NCBI RefSeq assembly: GCF_039555335.1
Contig: NC_092629.1
Span: 29,102,775 to 29,166,774, forward strand
DNA: 64,000 nt
Source of the DNA: Amphiura filiformis
Lineage: Eukaryota; Echinodermata; Ophiuroidea; Amphilepidida; Amphiuridae
Direction: 5' to 3'
Under the pieces are notes generated by a model. The model searched no databases, had not been told where the DNA came from, and worked only from the letters and a program-made list of their open reading frames with translations. Made by a program: the position numbers and the translations under genes. Below are positions 62,756 through 64,000 of the stretch, one piece after another (the stretch's first letter is position 1; every line of letters begins with the position of its first letter).

Positions 62756-64000
62756 TCGATTTTATAGTTTGGTTTCTGTCAAACAAAATCACTCATCAGG
62801 CGAAACTCATTAAAATTCAACGTGTTTAAAATATATTGATATAAAACTCTCCCTCTCTCTCTAATAGTCGTGTAGGTGATATATTAAATTTTTCTAACAC
62901 AAGAATATTTGAGTAAATTCAGTTGTTGTAATTAAGAGGCATACAGGCATGACGACAAAATTAGTTAATGCAATGTTGTCAATTTTATATTTTAAGATTA
63001 ATTCGGTGAATGTTTGAATACAGGTTGTCCTATAAAAAATAGATTTCTAAACTTATCATGTTAATCTTGTATTGGTATTAATGCTTCAAAAATAACGTGC
63101 GAATGAACTGTTCCTTTTGTAATTGTCCTGTTCTTTTTTTCTTTTTCTTTTTGAGTAGTAAATAATCAAAATCACACACTGTAAATGAGCAGGAGAATTG
63201 TTCACAGTAAATAAGAAATAAATTATCAAGTAGTTGCAAAGGTCTCGTCGTGATCATATTATCTGGTTATTATTTACTTTATTCATTGTTAATCATTAGC
63301 ATTGCTTGGCACGCTTGTGTTTCTTTTTACTTTAGCATCGTGGTATTCCATTACAGAATTAGTCCGATTGGCCACGAATCTATTTATGTAACAGTTCTAA
63401 AACTGTTATTATGAGTCTTTGAAAACTTTGTTTCTTTCCTTCTCACGCTCCCATTTGGGAAAATTCCCCAGGTTGAATTTTGTACCCCTTTGTCTGTTGT
63501 AAACAATGTTTTGTTCTATATTACCTATTGCAATAGGGTAAATATGATAATTTATTAAAGCTTGATTGTTTCTCTTTACGGAATATTTTTTTAAATACCT
63601 CATAGGTTTAGCGTTTGTCTCCAATATTTTGTCATCTGAATGTTAAGATTGTTTTGGGACAACATGCATACCAAGAAAATACCACCTTTTTGCCGCTATG
63701 CTGTTTATTAAAGGAGCTACGTTTCCAGCATGGATACCATCGATCTTACAGTGTCACATGAGTTATCAGTATGTTCAATTTAATTTCCTCATGTTCCAGC
63801 TAACATCGCATGGTCTCTGTAATATTTCAAGTTTGATTAAGGGCTTGAACATCATTGTTGAATCTTGCTGTGACTATGTCAGGAATATCATATGCTTTTT
63901 AGAGTACTAAAGGTTTTACAAAAAGATAATAAAATGGGACGATAAAGAGTACGAGAGTAGAAAGCATTGGCCACATTCATTCTTCCAGAGGATGCAGATT
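62756..64000. other. Right edge, nothing recognised
   Basis: AT-rich sequence with a short CT-rich run near 62850. No exon, RNA gene or inverted repeat recognised. The first nAChR exons may lie to the right of the window. Confidence 0.4.

Overview
The window reads as nuclear DNA of an intron-rich, AT-rich animal genome full of short DNA transposons. The genes point to a marine invertebrate deuterostome, probably an echinoderm or hemichordate. The evidence is an insect-gustatory-receptor-like (GRL) pair, a family absent from vertebrates but known in ambulacrarians; a DEG/ENaC channel and a nicotinic-type Cys-loop receptor built from many small exons; and a tRNA-derived SINE with the tail GTGTCCTTGAGCAAGGCAC, which I recall from deuterostome invertebrates. 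The species cannot be named from the sequence.

Layout. 1-3.7 kb: terminal-inverted-repeat (TIR) elements, a 66-bp minisatellite and CTAA/CTTA microsatellites. 3.7-10.6 kb (+): eight exons of a DEG/ENaC sodium channel, with TM1, finger and Cys-rich domains and the pre-TM2 helix; the TM2 exon was not found. 12.5-26.1 kb (-): a signal-peptide protein with a short YWTD/LDLR-class-B propeller, in five well supported exons plus one doubtful one, with introns crowded by LINE and TIR elements. 24.9-28.2 kb: LINE and Penelope-like debris. 28.7-46.2 kb (+): a tandem duplication of about 8-9 kb, each copy carrying a four-exon GRL gene of 440 codons ending in the TYF-x4-Q-x-F form of the TM7 signature. 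46.2-52.4 kb: intergenic, with TIR elements and a SINE. 52.5-61.1 kb (-): three exons of a nicotinic receptor alpha-like subunit (loop A to TM4); its 5' exons lie outside the window or were not recognised.

The genes do not form a pathway. The linking theme is membrane sensing (an amiloride-type channel, two chemoreceptor-like 7TM proteins, a ligand-gated channel), but adjacency is not evidence of cooperation.

Two cross-cutting observations stand out. First, three of the four recognised multi-exon loci (DEG/ENaC, GRL copy A, nicotinic receptor) each carry one single-base frameshift. In all three it is repaired by lengthening a plus-strand AAAA run by one A, which suggests assembly homopolymer errors rather than three pseudogenes. 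Second, at least six classes of short non-autonomous DNA element can be told apart by their target-site duplications: 2-bp variable, TA, 3-bp TTA/TAA, 4-bp A/T-only, TTAA, and 8-bp hAT-type. Two of these families (the 2-bp CCCAGCAAAC family and the 4-bp CGTCGG family) do not match a superfamily I can name with confidence.
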